Source: Alphaproteobacteria bacterium (lineage in GTDB: Bacteria; Pseudomonadota; Alphaproteobacteria; Ferrovibrionales; Ferrovibrionaceae). From it: a stretch of 64,000 bases of DNA. This document shows positions 1 through 7,801 of this stretch, piece after piece (the first letter of the stretch is position 1; every line of letters starts with the position of its first letter). The stretch is from contig JAGXRD010000044.1 in the NCBI GenBank assembly GCA_018336035.1, positions 1 to 64,000 on the forward strand. Direction: 5' to 3'. The translations under genes and the position numbers were made by a program. The notes below the pieces were generated by a model that saw only the letters and a program-made list of their open reading frames with translations, made no database searches and had not been told where the DNA came from.

Positions 1-3000
1 CCGGCGGCGGCGCGCGCCGCCACATCATCCAGCTTCTCGATCTTCTGCGCGCTCAGGCGCGGCTGCTCGCCATCGGCGCGCGCCGAGATCGTCCAGACCA
101 CATTGGTCCCGGCCTCCAGCATGTCGCGGTGCTGCGCCAGGATTTCCGAGAACAGCATCACTTCATACATGCCGGATGCATCCGAACACTGGACGAAGGC
201 GAAGCGGTTGCCGGTCTTCTGCGAGGTGCGCTCCTGCTTGGAGATCACGGTGCCGGCCAGCTTGATGATGCTTTCGCTGGCGCCGATCATCTTCAGCGCC
301 TCGGTATAGCGTTTCACGCCAACGCGGTTGAGCGTCGCCTGATAGGCATCGAGCGGATGCGCCGAGAGATAGAAGCCGATCGCCTCGAATTCCTTGGCGA
401 GCTGGTCCATCGGCGTGCAGATCTCGCCCTCGGGCAGCTTGGGCAGGCGCTCTTCGGTCTTGCCGCCGCCAAAGAGATTGACCTGGTTGGAATTGCGCTC
501 CTCAGCCTTGCTCTGGGCGAAACGGATCAGGGTTTCGAGCCCGGCGATCACCCTGGCGCGGTTTTTCTCCAGCGTGTCGAAGGCGCCGGCCTTGGCGAGA
601 TTTTCCAGCATGCGTTTGTTCAGCGCGGTGGGATCGACGCGGCTGGCGAAATCGAACAGCGACTTGAACGGGCCGTTCTTCTCGCGCTCGGCCACGATCA
701 CCGTCATCGGCGCGGCGCCGACATTGCGCACGGCCGACAGCGCGTAGCGGATCGCGCCCTTCTCGTGTTTGTCGTATTCGACCGAGAATTCGACCAGCGA
801 CTTGTTGATATCCGGCGGCAGCAAGGTGATGCCCTGGCGCGCGCATTCCTGGCGGAAGACATTCAGCTTGTCGGTATTCGAGATATCGAGCGTCATCGAA
901 CCGGCGATGAACTCGACCGGGTAATTGGCCTTCAGGTAAGCCGTATGCCAGGCGACCAGCGCATAGGCTGCCGCGTGGCTCTTGTTGAAGCCGTAGCCGG
1001 CGAACTTTTCCACCAGTTCGAAGATGAAGGCGGCCTGCTTCGGATCGACGCCCTTGGCCTTCGCGCCCTCGACGAAGCGGTCCTTCTGCGCATCCATCTC
1101 GGCCTTGATCTTCTTGCCCATGGCGCGGCGCAGCAGATCGGCATCGCCCAGCGAATAGCCGGCCAGCACCTTGGCGATTTCCATCACCTGTTCCTGGTAG
1201 ATGATGACGCCGTAGGTTTCCTCCAGCACCGGCTTGAGCCAGTCGTGCAGGTAATCCGGTTTTTCCTTGCCGTGTTTGCGGGCGATGTAGCTCGGGATGT
1301 TTTCCATCGGACCCGGGCGATACAGCGCCACGAGAGCAATGAGATCTTCGAAGGCGTCGGGCTTCATGTTGCGCAACATGTCGCGCATGCCGCTGCCTTC
1401 AAACTGGAACACGCCGACCGCATCGCCGCGTCCGAGCAGGTCGAAGGTCGGCTGGTCCGAGAGCGGAATCTCCGGCAGGTCGATCTGCACGCCTTTCAGC
1501 CGGATCAGCTTGATGGCCTTTTCCAGCACATCGAGGGTCTTGAGGCCGAGGAAGTCGAACTTTACCAGGCCGGCGGCCTCGGCATATTTCATCGAGAACT
1601 GCGTCGCCGGCATGCTGGCATGCGGATCGCGATAGAGCGGCACCAGTTCGACCAGCGGCCGGTCGCCGATCACCACACCTGCGGCGTGGGTCGAGGCGTT
1701 GCGGTAGAGGCCTTCCAGTTTCAGCGCCACGTCCATCATGCGCGCGACATTCTCGTCGCGGTCGCGTTCCTCGCGCAGGCGTACCTCTTCCTTGATCGCC
1801 TGCGCCAAGGTCACCGGATTGGCCGGGTTGTTCGGGATCAGCTTGCAGATGCGGTCGACCTGGCCGAGCGGCAGCTGCAGCACGCGGCCGACGTCGCGGA
1901 GTGCTGCGCGGGCCTGGAGTTTGCCGAAGGTGATGATCTGGGCGACGTTGGCGGCGCCGTATTTGTTCTGCACGTAATGGATCACCTCTTCGCGGCGTTC
2001 CTGGCAGAAGTCGATATCGAAGTCGGGCATCGAGACGCGTTCCGGATTGAGGAAGCGTTCGAACAGCAGGCCGAAGCGGAGCGGATCGAGATCGGTGATG
2101 GTCAGCGCCCAGGCGACCACCGAGCCGGCGCCCGAACCGCGGCCGGGCCCCACGGCGATGCCGTTGCGCTTGGACCACTGGATGAAGTCGGCCACGATCA
2201 GGAAGTAGCCGGGGAATTTCATCCCGATGATCGTGTCGCATTCAAAATCGAGACGGTCGTGATAGACCTTGGCCTTCTCCGGGTCGGTAACGCCGATCTG
2301 CTGCAGGCGCAGTTCCAGACCCTCGCGCGCCATGCGACGCAGCATGTCGGCCTCGCTCTCCCCCGTGCCGTCGCCAAAGTTCGGCAGGATGGGGGCGCGC
2401 TCATTGGCCTTCACGGCGCAGCGCCGGGCGATCACCAGGGTATTGTCGATCGCCTCCGGCAGGTCGGCGAACAGGACCCGCATTTCCTCGGCCGACTTGA
2501 AGCGGTGGTCCGGCGTCACGCGGCGGCGATTCTGCTCGCCGACGTAAGAGCCCTCGGCGATGCAGAGCAGCGCGTCATGCGCCACATACATGTCCTCGTC
2601 GGGGAAGTAGCAGTCGTTGGTGGCGACCAGCGGCAGGTTCAGCTCATAGGCCAGATCCAGCAGGCCCGGCTCGCTCTTGGCTTCCGAGGCCCAGCCATGG
2701 CGCTGCAGCTCCACATAGCAGCGGCCGGGGAAGATGGCGGCGAGCGTCTTGAGCTGCTCGCGGGCGGCGTCGATCTGGCCGTCCAGGATCAGCCGGGCGA
2801 TTGGCCCGCTGGGGCCGCCGGTCAGGCAGATCACGCCCTCGGCGCAGGCCTCCAGGTCGGCCCACTGCACCTGGGCCACCTCGCCCGGCGGCGGCTCGAG
2901 ATAGGCCTTGGTCGAGAGCTTCATCAGGTTGGCATAGCCGGCTTCGCTCTGGGCCAGCAGCACGACCTTGTCAGGGTCGGGCTTCTTCAGGTTGCGGGCG

Positions 3001-3242
3001 CTGGGCTGGGCATGGTCGGCGCGGGCCAGGCTGAGCTGGCAGCCCAGGATCGGCTGGATGCCCTTGCCGGCCATCTCCTTGGAGAATTCCAGAGCGCCGA
3101 ACAGGTTGTTGGTGTCGGTGATCGCCACGGCCGGCATCCGGTGCCGCTGGCACAGCTCGGCCAGTTTGCCGACCCGGATCGCGCCCTCGGTCAGCGAATA
3201 GGCGGTATGGACCCGGAGATGGACGAAATCGGCGTGGCTCAT
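1..3242 (-). CDS. dnaE: DNA polymerase III alpha subunit (5' part; C-terminus off window)
   Basis: Catalytic subunit of the replicative DNA polymerase. The reading frame runs leftward from an ATG at 3240-3242 to the window edge without a stop, giving about 1080 residues of the usual 1150-1170. The N-terminus begins with the PHP domain (FVHLRVHTAYSLTEGA). The polymerase active-site block MPDFDIDF lies near residues 400-407. The GSGAGS motif, the YRPGPME block and the C-terminal OB-fold (KLAGTVISKQERTSQKTG) are also present. Only the last stretch after the OB-fold is missing. In related alphaproteobacteria dnaE follows lolD directly; here the two are separated by an accessory block and a prophage. 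A long rightward frame over the same bases is a GC-rich shadow. Confidence 0.97.
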   Translation of the reverse strand, partial: MSHADFVHLRVHTAYSLTEGAIRVGKLAELCQRHRMPAVAITDTNNLFGALEFSKEMAGKGIQPILGCQLSLARADHAQPSARNLKKPDPDKVVLLAQSEAGYANLMKLSTKAYLEPPPGEVAQVQWADLEACAEGVICLTGGPSGPIARLILDGQIDAAREQLKTLAAIFPGRCYVELQRHGWASEAKSEPGLLDLAYELNLPLVATNDCYFPDEDMYVAHDALLCIAEGSYVGEQNRRRVTPDHRFKSAEEMRVLFADLPEAIDNTLVIARRCAVKANERAPILPNFGDGTGESEADMLRRMAREGLELRLQQIGVTDPEKAKVYHDRLDFECDTIIGMKFPGYFLIVADFIQWSKRNGIAVGPGRGSGAGSVVAWALTITDLDPLRFGLLFERFLNPERVSMPDFDIDFCQERREEVIHYVQNKYGAANVAQIITFGKLQARAALRDVGRVLQLPLGQVDRICKLIPNNPANPVTLAQAIKEEVRLREERDRDENVARMMDVALKLEGLYRNASTHAAGVVIGDRPLVELVPLYRDPHASMPATQFSMKYAEAAGLVKFDFLGLKTLDVLEKAIKLIRLKGVQIDLPEIPLSDQPTFDLLGRGDAVGVFQFEGSGMRDMLRNMKPDAFEDLIALVALYRPGPMENIPSYIARKHGKEKPDYLHDWLKPVLEETYGVIIYQEQVMEIAKVLAGYSLGDADLLRRAMGKKIKAEMDAQKDRFVEGAKAKGVDPKQAAFIFELVEKFAGYGFNKSHAAAYALVAWHTAYLKANYPVEFIAGSMTLDISNTDKLNVFRQECARQGITLLPPDINKSLVEFSVEYDKHEKGAIRYALSAVRNVGAAPMTVIVAEREKNGPFKSLFDFASRVDPTALNKRMLENLAKAGAFDTLEKNRARVIAGLETLIRFAQSKAEERNSNQVNLFGGGKTEERLPKLPEGEICTPMDQLAKEFEAIGFYLSAHPLDAYQATLNRVGVKRYTEALKMIGASESIIKLAGTVISKQERTSQKTGNRFAFVQCSDASGMYEVMLFSEILAQHRDMLEAGTNVVWTISARADGEQPRLSAQKIEKLDDVAARAAA

Positions 3243-3388
3243 GCGACCTTCACTCTGGGCGAATCAGGGGCTGGATTTTCGAGTCCCGTTCACGGCCTAC
3301 GATACGCGACCTAGGGCCGCAAAACCAGAACGCAAGGAATCCGAATCCCAGACCGGGTGTGGCGGAATTGTGTTGATTCCCAATATCT

Positions 3389-3397
3389 TGTGGATAA
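3389..3397 (-). promoter_or_regulatory. DnaA box
   Basis: TGTGGATAA on the plus strand, i.e. TTATCCACA on the minus strand, a perfect match to the bacterial DnaA box. It lies about 150 bases upstream of dnaE and 140 bases before the AT-rich stretch. It may be a DnaA-controlled site for dnaE or part of an origin-like element. A single 9-mer can occur by chance. Confidence 0.5.
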
Positions 3398-3703
3398 GTG
3401 GCGTTCCGGAGGGTGATGCCGGAGAACGCCCGCGGACGAATCCTACATGCGGGAGAACGGAGCGAAAAAGCGATCAATCCTTAGTGCCGGGACTGTCCGC
3501 GGCGCAGTACCGCCAAGCGAGACAATTAACGTTATGAATTATATAATTGAAATAAAATACTGATTTTTAATTAAAATTACTAATCTACAATCCTTTGTCT
3601 ACGGTCCCGTTTACGCCAGCTGGCAAAGGAATAGCCCCGCCCAATATCAGAAAATTATAAGATTTATATTATAAATCATTGTCTTATAATATTTTTCTAA
3701 ACT

Positions 3704-3778
3704 CTTATCTCAGCCTTATCTGACCCTTATTCGAGCTTATATCACCCTTATTTCGGCTTATACGGTGCTTATCCCGGT
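3704..3778 (+). repeat. Seven helically phased CTTAT direct repeats
   Basis: TTAT cores start at 3705, 3716, 3727, 3737, 3748, 3758 and 3769, with steps of 11, 11, 10, 11, 10 and 11 bases (mean 10.7, one helical turn). Every core is preceded by C. The remaining bases vary but are mostly S-R-S, giving a loose unit CTTATNNSRS. Further in-phase TTAT cores lie at 3684 and 3664 inside the adjoining AT-rich segment. The array is host DNA just outside the prophage. Function is unknown; a protein-binding iteron or origin-like element is possible. Confidence 0.75.
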
Positions 3779-3812
3779 CTCACAGCGCTTCTTCCTGTCT
3801 GTCCGATCCTGC

Positions 3813-3817
3813 GGCTG
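3813..3817 (+). repeat. Left copy of 5-bp target-site duplication
   Basis: GGCTG immediately left of the TGTA prophage terminus. An identical copy sits directly after the right terminus at 44718-44722. Mu transposases make 5-bp staggered cuts, so the pair marks the original insertion point. Confidence 0.93.
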
Positions 3818-3842
3818 TGTAACCCGACAGGGGGTTCTGGAC
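3818..3842 (+). repeat. Left terminal inverted repeat (L1 transposase site)
   Basis: 25 bases beginning TGTA and ending GGTTCTGGAC. The reverse complement of the right terminus (44693-44717) aligns without gaps at 17 of 25 positions, including the terminal TGTA and the internal GG and GGAC. By analogy to Mu this is the terminal MuA-binding and cleavage site. Confidence 0.9.
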
Positions 3843-3892
3843 GGCGGGATATGGCGGGATTTACCGGGACATAGTGGGACAAATCGGCGGTT
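3843..3892 (+). repeat. 10-bp GGGA repeats next to L1
   Basis: GGGA occurs at 3846, 3856, 3866 and 3876, exactly 10 bases apart, within units such as GGCGGGATAT, GGCGGGATTT, ACCGGGACAT and AGTGGGACAA. The block follows directly on L1 and ends at the next GGTTTCCGG-type site. It may bind transposase, repressor or a host architectural protein; nothing in the sequence decides which. Confidence 0.65.
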
Positions 3893-3991
3893 TCCGGGGG
3901 CTTTTCGGGCCTTTGCGCCGGTGAGTCCGGAACCCGGTGGCGCGGCGGGAAAATCGGGCGATCCGGCCCTTTGCGACGCCGGGTTCCGGAC
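3887..3991. repeat. Subterminal transposase-site cluster L2-L4
   Basis: Three more copies of the terminal core GGTTYCGGAC: GCGGTTTCCGG near 3887-3897, an inverted copy GTCCGGAACC at 3925-3934, and GGTTCCGGAC at 3982-3991. The last, with its flank, closely matches the inner right site (44671-44680 reverse complemented, including the shared TTGCGAC and TAAAG/TTAAG flanks). Several sites at the left end and two at the right is typical of Mu-family ends. Confidence 0.7.
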
Positions 3992-3994
3992 GCT

Positions 3995-4417
3995 TTAAGA
4001 CCGCGTTACGAAGAACTCGTACATCTCCGTCGCCCATTCGGCGGCCGACTTTCCAGGCGGCAGGCGGCCCGCTGCGGCCATGCTATTCGCCACTTCCATG
4101 GCGAAGGCCATCTTGCCCTGGTCATAGGGCACCGGCGCTCGATTGGCGGCAGCCTGGTCGCCACTCCCCAACAGCAGCCATTCGGCGGAAACGCCGTAAT
4201 CCCTGCAGATTTTCGCCAGATAGTCACCATCGGGCACGACGTCATTCCGCTCGTATTTGCCCTGAGTGTTTTGGCTAACGCCCATCGAATCGGCGAAATC
4301 TGGCTGCTCAATCCGGGCCGATTCGCGCACTGAGCGGATGCGATGGCCCAAAGTTCCAAGATCCAAGTCGGAACTACGAACTCGCCGACGGGTCTGTTTC
4401 TTCTGTTCGGACTTCAT
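3995..4417 (-). CDS. Prophage repressor, XRE-type HTH
   Basis: 140-residue protein transcribed leftward, divergent from the early operon. A helix-turn-helix domain of the XRE/Cro type covers about residues 25-80 (LGHRIRSVRESARIEQPDFA, then MGVSQNTQGKYERND). The N-terminus is strongly basic (MKSEQKKQTRRR). The C-terminal part resembles no peptidase: there is no LexA-like Ser-Lys protease, so release from repression probably does not use RecA cleavage. Position and polarity match the Mu repressor c gene, although the DNA-binding fold is of the lambda cI type. The stop codon lies four bases from the L4 transposase site. Confidence 0.85.
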   Translation of the reverse strand: MKSEQKKQTRRRVRSSDLDLGTLGHRIRSVRESARIEQPDFADSMGVSQNTQGKYERNDVVPDGDYLAKICRDYGVSAEWLLLGSGDQAAANRAPVPYDQGKMAFAMEVANSMAAAGRLPPGKSAAEWATEMYEFFVTRS

Positions 4418-4535
4418 TTAAGCAACTGAATTTACTTAATTAATGCAGGATACGGTGTCTGGTGCGTTCGGAGAAACTGCGAACGCAACCTTTCGTATTT
4501 GACTAACACCGTTTTCTTGTTTAAACCCACTTCCC
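4418..4535. promoter_or_regulatory. Divergent repressor/early promoter region with operator
   Basis: The 118 bases between repressor and ner contain a perfect 8-bp inverted repeat, TGCGTTCG (4463-4470) and CGAACGCA (4480-4487), with a 9-base spacer; this is the best operator candidate. A -35-like TTGACT at 4499-4504 is followed 16 bases later by a weak TTAAAC at 4521-4526, which would start transcription almost at the ner ATG. The leftward promoter probably lies in the AT-rich part (4420-4445). Confidence 0.6.
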
Positions 4536-4868
4536 ATGACAAACACCCCTCAAATTCACAACGCCACCACGATGAACCCGGTTGAGAGACGGGTTTTCAT
4601 CAAAGGTCAGCTGGAGCTGCGCCGCCTGAATTACGCGGATATCGCCCGCGATCTCGGCTGCAGCCGTAATGCCGTCGCCCAGGCCGCTGCAGGCGGCCCG
4701 AGCCGGCGCATCCACGAAGCTCTCGCCGCCGCCATCGAATGGACGGTGGAAGAGCTGTTCCCGGAACGCTACGGCCCCGTGAAGGCCGGCCGCGCGATCC
4801 CGGTGCGCGGAACAGAACATAGCCGATCTGCCGGCCGCTCGCATGGTCAAAAACGAGAGGCGGCGTGA
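4536..4868 (+). CDS. Ner-like early regulator
   Basis: 110 residues with a central Ner/Nlp-type DNA-binding domain (RLNYADIARDLGCSRNAVAQ, then RRIHEALAAAIEWTVEELFP, about residues 29-78). In Mu, Ner represses both the early and repressor promoters, turning down early transcription. No Shine-Dalgarno precedes the ATG at 4536 and the likely transcript start is within a few bases, so the mRNA may be leaderless; an ATG at 4572 is an alternative. The stop overlaps the next start. Confidence 0.85.
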   Translation: MTNTPQIHNATTMNPVERRVFIKGQLELRRLNYADIARDLGCSRNAVAQAAAGGPSRRIHEALAAAIEWTVEELFPERYGPVKAGRAIPVRGTEHSRSAGRSHGQKREAA

Positions 4869-5338
4869 CCATGGCCGGGGGGAAGATCACCAAGGGCCAG
4901 CGCGCCCAATCCGCAGCGGACCAGCCCGACCTTTTCGAGCGCCCCGCCGGCGTCTGGTTCGGCTACGCCAGCGACTATGAATTCCGCCAGGCATTGAACG
5001 ACGCGATCGACGCGTCGGGCATGTCGCGCGAAGAAATCGCCGACGCCATGGAGCGCATGCTCGGCAGCCATCCCGACTTCCCAGTCTCGAAGGTCAACCT
5101 CAACACCTGGACCGCGCCGTCGCGCACCGACTGGCGCATGCCGGCGGTCTATGTGCTGGCCTTCATCCAGGTCACTGGCGCGCATCACATCATCCGCCGC
5201 GCCGCGCATGCGGTCGGTTTCAGCGTGCAGGGACACGACGACAAGATCGCCGCGCACTACGGCCGCCTCGCGGCCGAGCGCAAGCGCATCGAAGCTGAAA
5301 TGCGCGTGCTCGATCGCGCGATGAAGGCGAAGCGCTGA
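4865..5338 (+). CDS. Hypothetical early phage protein
   Basis: 157 residues from a GTG at 4865 overlapping the ner stop (an ATG at 4871 is an alternative). It resembles no family I can name with confidence. The segment ALNDAIDASGMSREEIADAM followed by SKVNLNTWTAP reads like a divergent HTH, and the C-terminus (residues about 125-157) is a charged helix, RLAAERKRIEAEMRVLDRAM, probably a coiled coil. Its position between ner and the transposase suggests an early regulator. Confidence 0.75.
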   Translation: MTMAGGKITKGQRAQSAADQPDLFERPAGVWFGYASDYEFRQALNDAIDASGMSREEIADAMERMLGSHPDFPVSKVNLNTWTAPSRTDWRMPAVYVLAFIQVTGAHHIIRRAAHAVGFSVQGHDDKIAAHYGRLAAERKRIEAEMRVLDRAMKAKR

Positions 5339-5580
5339 TGCAGCTCGCCACCGCCATCACCCCAACCCCATGCCTGCGTCGGTCCGGCCCGTTCTCGACG
5401 CAGGCTTTCGGTGCCGCTCCCCCGGCACCGAAGCCCGCCGGCCGCCATTCAACCCTCGTGGTGGCCGGCGGGCACAAGATCACGATTGCCCAGCGCGTTT
5501 CCTCCATGGGCATGGGCCGGCGCTCGTCCGCACCAGTCGCGGCGAGCGCCGGCTTTTCTTTTGCAGCCGGGGCAGCATGA
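5338..5580 (+). CDS. Possible 80-residue leader ORF before the transposase
   Basis: The frame starts in a TGATG overlap with the previous gene and ends in an ATGA overlap with the transposase start, so ribosomes could pass straight through. Composition is low complexity (Pro, Ala, Arg rich) and the sequence is dominated by three hairpins, so it is more likely a translated leader than a functional protein. It could equally be non-coding. Confidence 0.35.
   Translation: MQLATAITPTPCLRRSGPFSTQAFGAAPPAPKPAGRHSTLVVAGGHKITIAQRVSSMGMGRRSSAPVAASAGFSFAAGAA
5407..5473 (+). promoter_or_regulatory. Tandem hairpins in the transposase leader
   Basis: Two adjacent stem-loops: TTCGGTGCCG (from 5408) pairs with CGGCACCGAA (to about 5432), then GCCCGCCGGCC (5433-5443) pairs with GGCCGGCGGGC (5463-5473). 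They precede a third hairpin with a U-tract. Together they form a structured leader between the early regulators and the transposase gene. Confidence 0.65.
5516..5562 (+). terminator. Rho-independent terminator just before the transposase gene
   Basis: GCCGGCGCTCG (5516-5526) pairs with CGAGCGCCGGC (5543-5553), an 11-bp perfect stem, followed at once by TTTTCTTTT (5554-5562). The transposase ATG lies 15 bases further on. This is a textbook intrinsic terminator inside what should be one early operon, so it probably acts as an attenuator. Confidence 0.75.
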
Positions 5581-7724
5581 CAGCGTTGGTGCTTATCAGT
5601 TCTGAGGCGACCGCTACGAGCGGCAAAGAGTGGTGGACAGTCAAAGAGCTGATAGGCCTCAAAGTCGCGGGCTTTCCATCAAGCGACCGCGGCTGGCTGA
5701 AAATGGCCGAGCGTCAGAATTGGCGCTGGCAGATCATGCCGGGTAATGGCGGGCCACGCGGATATCACCTTTCCAGCCTGCCGGATGCGGTGCGCCTGCA
5801 GATCGCGCGCATGGCAGTGAAGGCTTCGGTGCCGCAGCTCGCGCTGCAGCTCGACAAGCCTGCGACGCCGGCGCCGAGCGCCAAGACCATCGGCGGCGTC
5901 ACCGGCAAGGCAAAGACGCGCATGGAATCGCGCCTGGCCGTGCTGACTGCCTTCGACCAGTTCCGCGCGACCGCCGGCATATCGGTTTCGGCCGCCGTGC
6001 TGCAATTCGTGCCAGCGTATAACGCCGGCGACGTGCTGGTCGACCAGGCCACGCGCGCCGCACTGCCCGAGATCTCGCGCTCGACCCTGCATGACTGGAT
6101 CGGCAAGCGCAAAAAGGAAGGCGCCGGCCGCCTGGCGCTGAATTACAAGTCGACCGCGCAGAGCGAAGTGGAGAAAAGCCCGGCGCTGCAGCAAGCGCTG
6201 CTCGGGGTCTTCGCCTATAAGCCGCACCTCTCCATAAACGAGGTTTACAAGGGCCTTAAAGACTGCCTGCCGCCTGGTACCAAGCTGCCATCACTGCGTG
6301 CCTTGCAGCGCTACATGAAGAAGTGGCGCAAGGATAATCCGGTGCCGACGCTGCATCTGCAGAACCCGGATGCCGCACGCAGCAAATTCCGCCCCGCCTT
6401 CGGCAGCTACGGCGCCCAGGTAACGCGGCCAGGCCAGCTCTGGGAGCTGGACGCCACGCCTGGCGATGCGCTGCTGACCGATGGCCGCGCCTGCGTGGTG
6501 GCCTGTATCGACGTCTTCACGCGCCAGGCGCGCGTGCTGGTCAGCAAAACATCGAAGGCTAGCACCGTCGCCGCGCTGCTGCGGCTGTGCATTCTCGAAT
6601 GGGGCATCCCCGAGGGCATCAAGACCGACAACGGTTCCGACTTCACCGCGAAGTCGATCAGGACCGCGCTGGCTGCCCTGCAGATCCCGCACGATCTCTG
6701 CGCGCCTTACAGCCCGTGGATGAAGCCGCATGTCGAGCGCTTCATCGGCACGATGAACCATAGCATCTTCGAGCGGCTGCCGGGCTACAGCGGCCACAGC
6801 GTCGCCGATGCCCAGGCTATCCGCTCGCGCGAAACCTTCGCCAAGCGCATGGGCCGCAGCGATGCCCAGGTCTTCGAGGCGAAGCTCACCCGCGCCGAGC
6901 TGCAGGCCGCGCTGGATCACTGGCTGGGCTACGAATACGACCGCTCGCCGCATGACGGCCTGCAGGGCCGCTGCCCCTTCGACGTCGCCTGCCAATCCGA
7001 AGGCTATGTGCGCGGCATGGTCAGCAACGAACGCGACCTCGATCTGTTGCTGATGGAAGCGCCGGATCGCGGCGGCATCCGCACGGTGCTCAAGAACGGC
7101 ATCCAGGTTGGAGCCGGCTTCTATGTGCATGCCGATCTCGGCCTGCGGATGGGAACCGAGCTGCTGGTGCGCCTCGATCCGGCCGACCTGGGCACCGTGC
7201 ATTGCTACGACCCGAAGGATGCGAGTTATGTCTGCGCCGCCACCGACGCCACGCTGCTAGGCCATGATCGCTACCAGGTGGCCGTCGAAGCGCAGATCCT
7301 GCAGCGCAAGCTGGTCGCGGTTGCCCAGGATCTGAAATCGACGCCGGCGAAGCTGGGCAAGAAGATCATCGAAGCCCGCCGCACCGGTGCGCCGCTGGTC
7401 ATTCCGGTGCCGGACCTGCAGCCGGCCATCGCCGCCATCGCGCCGCCGGCGGCCGAGCCGAGCGCGGACGAGCTGGCCGAGCGTGAAGCCTTCGCCGCCC
7501 AGGCGATGGCGCGGGCCGAGCAGCCGCAGCCGCGCGACGAAGACGACGACGACCGCTTCATCCGCTGGTACGCGCTCAATGCGCGCATCCAGGCCGGCGA
7601 GCAAGTCAGCGAAAGCGAGAGAGATTGGCACGGGGTTTACCAGACGACGTCGGAATGGCGCGCGCGGGACACCCTGACCAAGCAGTTCGGCACCGACTGG
7701 ATGCAATTCCGCGCAGCCAGGTAG
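5577..7724 (+). CDS. Mu-type DDE transposase (MuA)
   Basis: 715 residues; binds the end sites and catalyses strand cleavage and transfer for integration and replicative transposition. The N-terminus (GKEWWTVKELIGLKVAGFPSS) is the Mu-A DNA-binding wHTH that reads the internal enhancer. The catalytic triad is visible: Asp292 in LWELDATPGD, Asp351 in IKTDNGSDFT and Glu387 in MKPHVERFIG. The C-terminal part carries the beta-barrel and an acidic DEDDDDRFIRWY tail region that would contact MuB. The ATG at 5577 is preferred to longer in-frame starts because homology begins there; GCAGCCGGGG precedes it. Confidence 0.95.
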   Translation: MTALVLISSEATATSGKEWWTVKELIGLKVAGFPSSDRGWLKMAERQNWRWQIMPGNGGPRGYHLSSLPDAVRLQIARMAVKASVPQLALQLDKPATPAPSAKTIGGVTGKAKTRMESRLAVLTAFDQFRATAGISVSAAVLQFVPAYNAGDVLVDQATRAALPEISRSTLHDWIGKRKKEGAGRLALNYKSTAQSEVEKSPALQQALLGVFAYKPHLSINEVYKGLKDCLPPGTKLPSLRALQRYMKKWRKDNPVPTLHLQNPDAARSKFRPAFGSYGAQVTRPGQLWELDATPGDALLTDGRACVVACIDVFTRQARVLVSKTSKASTVAALLRLCILEWGIPEGIKTDNGSDFTAKSIRTALAALQIPHDLCAPYSPWMKPHVERFIGTMNHSIFERLPGYSGHSVADAQAIRSRETFAKRMGRSDAQVFEAKLTRAELQAALDHWLGYEYDRSPHDGLQGRCPFDVACQSEGYVRGMVSNERDLDLLLMEAPDRGGIRTVLKNGIQVGAGFYVHADLGLRMGTELLVRLDPADLGTVHCYDPKDASYVCAATDATLLGHDRYQVAVEAQILQRKLVAVAQDLKSTPAKLGKKIIEARRTGAPLVIPVPDLQPAIAAIAPPAAEPSADELAEREAFAAQAMARAEQPQPRDEDDDDRFIRWYALNARIQAGEQVSESERDWHGVYQTTSEWRARDTLTKQFGTDWMQFRAAR

Positions 7725-7738
7725 TGCCGAAAAACAAA

Positions 7739-7763
7739 CGGCGCGCCTGTGAGGGGCGCGCCG
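7739..7763 (+). terminator. Hairpin between muA and muB
   Basis: CGGCGCGCC (7739-7747) pairs with GGCGCGCCG (7755-7763) around a 7-base loop. No U-tract follows, so it is more likely an mRNA-stability or partial attenuation element than a strong terminator. Confidence 0.5.
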
Positions 7764-7801
7764 CCGAGTAAACGAAGAAAAACAACTAGAGGACCACAAT
7801 C

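Larger units (their letters stand above)
3243..3817. other. Host intergenic region upstream of dnaE
   Basis: 575 bases without a convincing gene. The dnaE promoter should lie in the first 200-300 bases, though no clear -35/-10 pair was recognised. The middle (about 3531-3700) is strikingly AT-rich for this genome and contains AT palindromes such as AATTATATAATT and TTTTAATTAAAA. The right part holds the phased CTTAT array. The prophage terminus starts at 3818, 45 bases after the last CTTAT unit. Confidence 0.7.

Noticed and set aside
129-3314. 1061-codon rightward open frame
   Set aside because: It is the exact antisense shadow of dnaE, whose leftward frame has full polymerase motifs; the rightward translation has no family character.
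3704-3778. CRISPR array
   Set aside because: The phased units are only 10-11 bases long with a 5-base conserved core; no repeat-spacer pattern and no cas genes.
3722-3818. CTTAT repeats as part of the phage left end
   Set aside because: The inverted repeats and GGCTG duplication place the terminus at 3818, so the array is host DNA.
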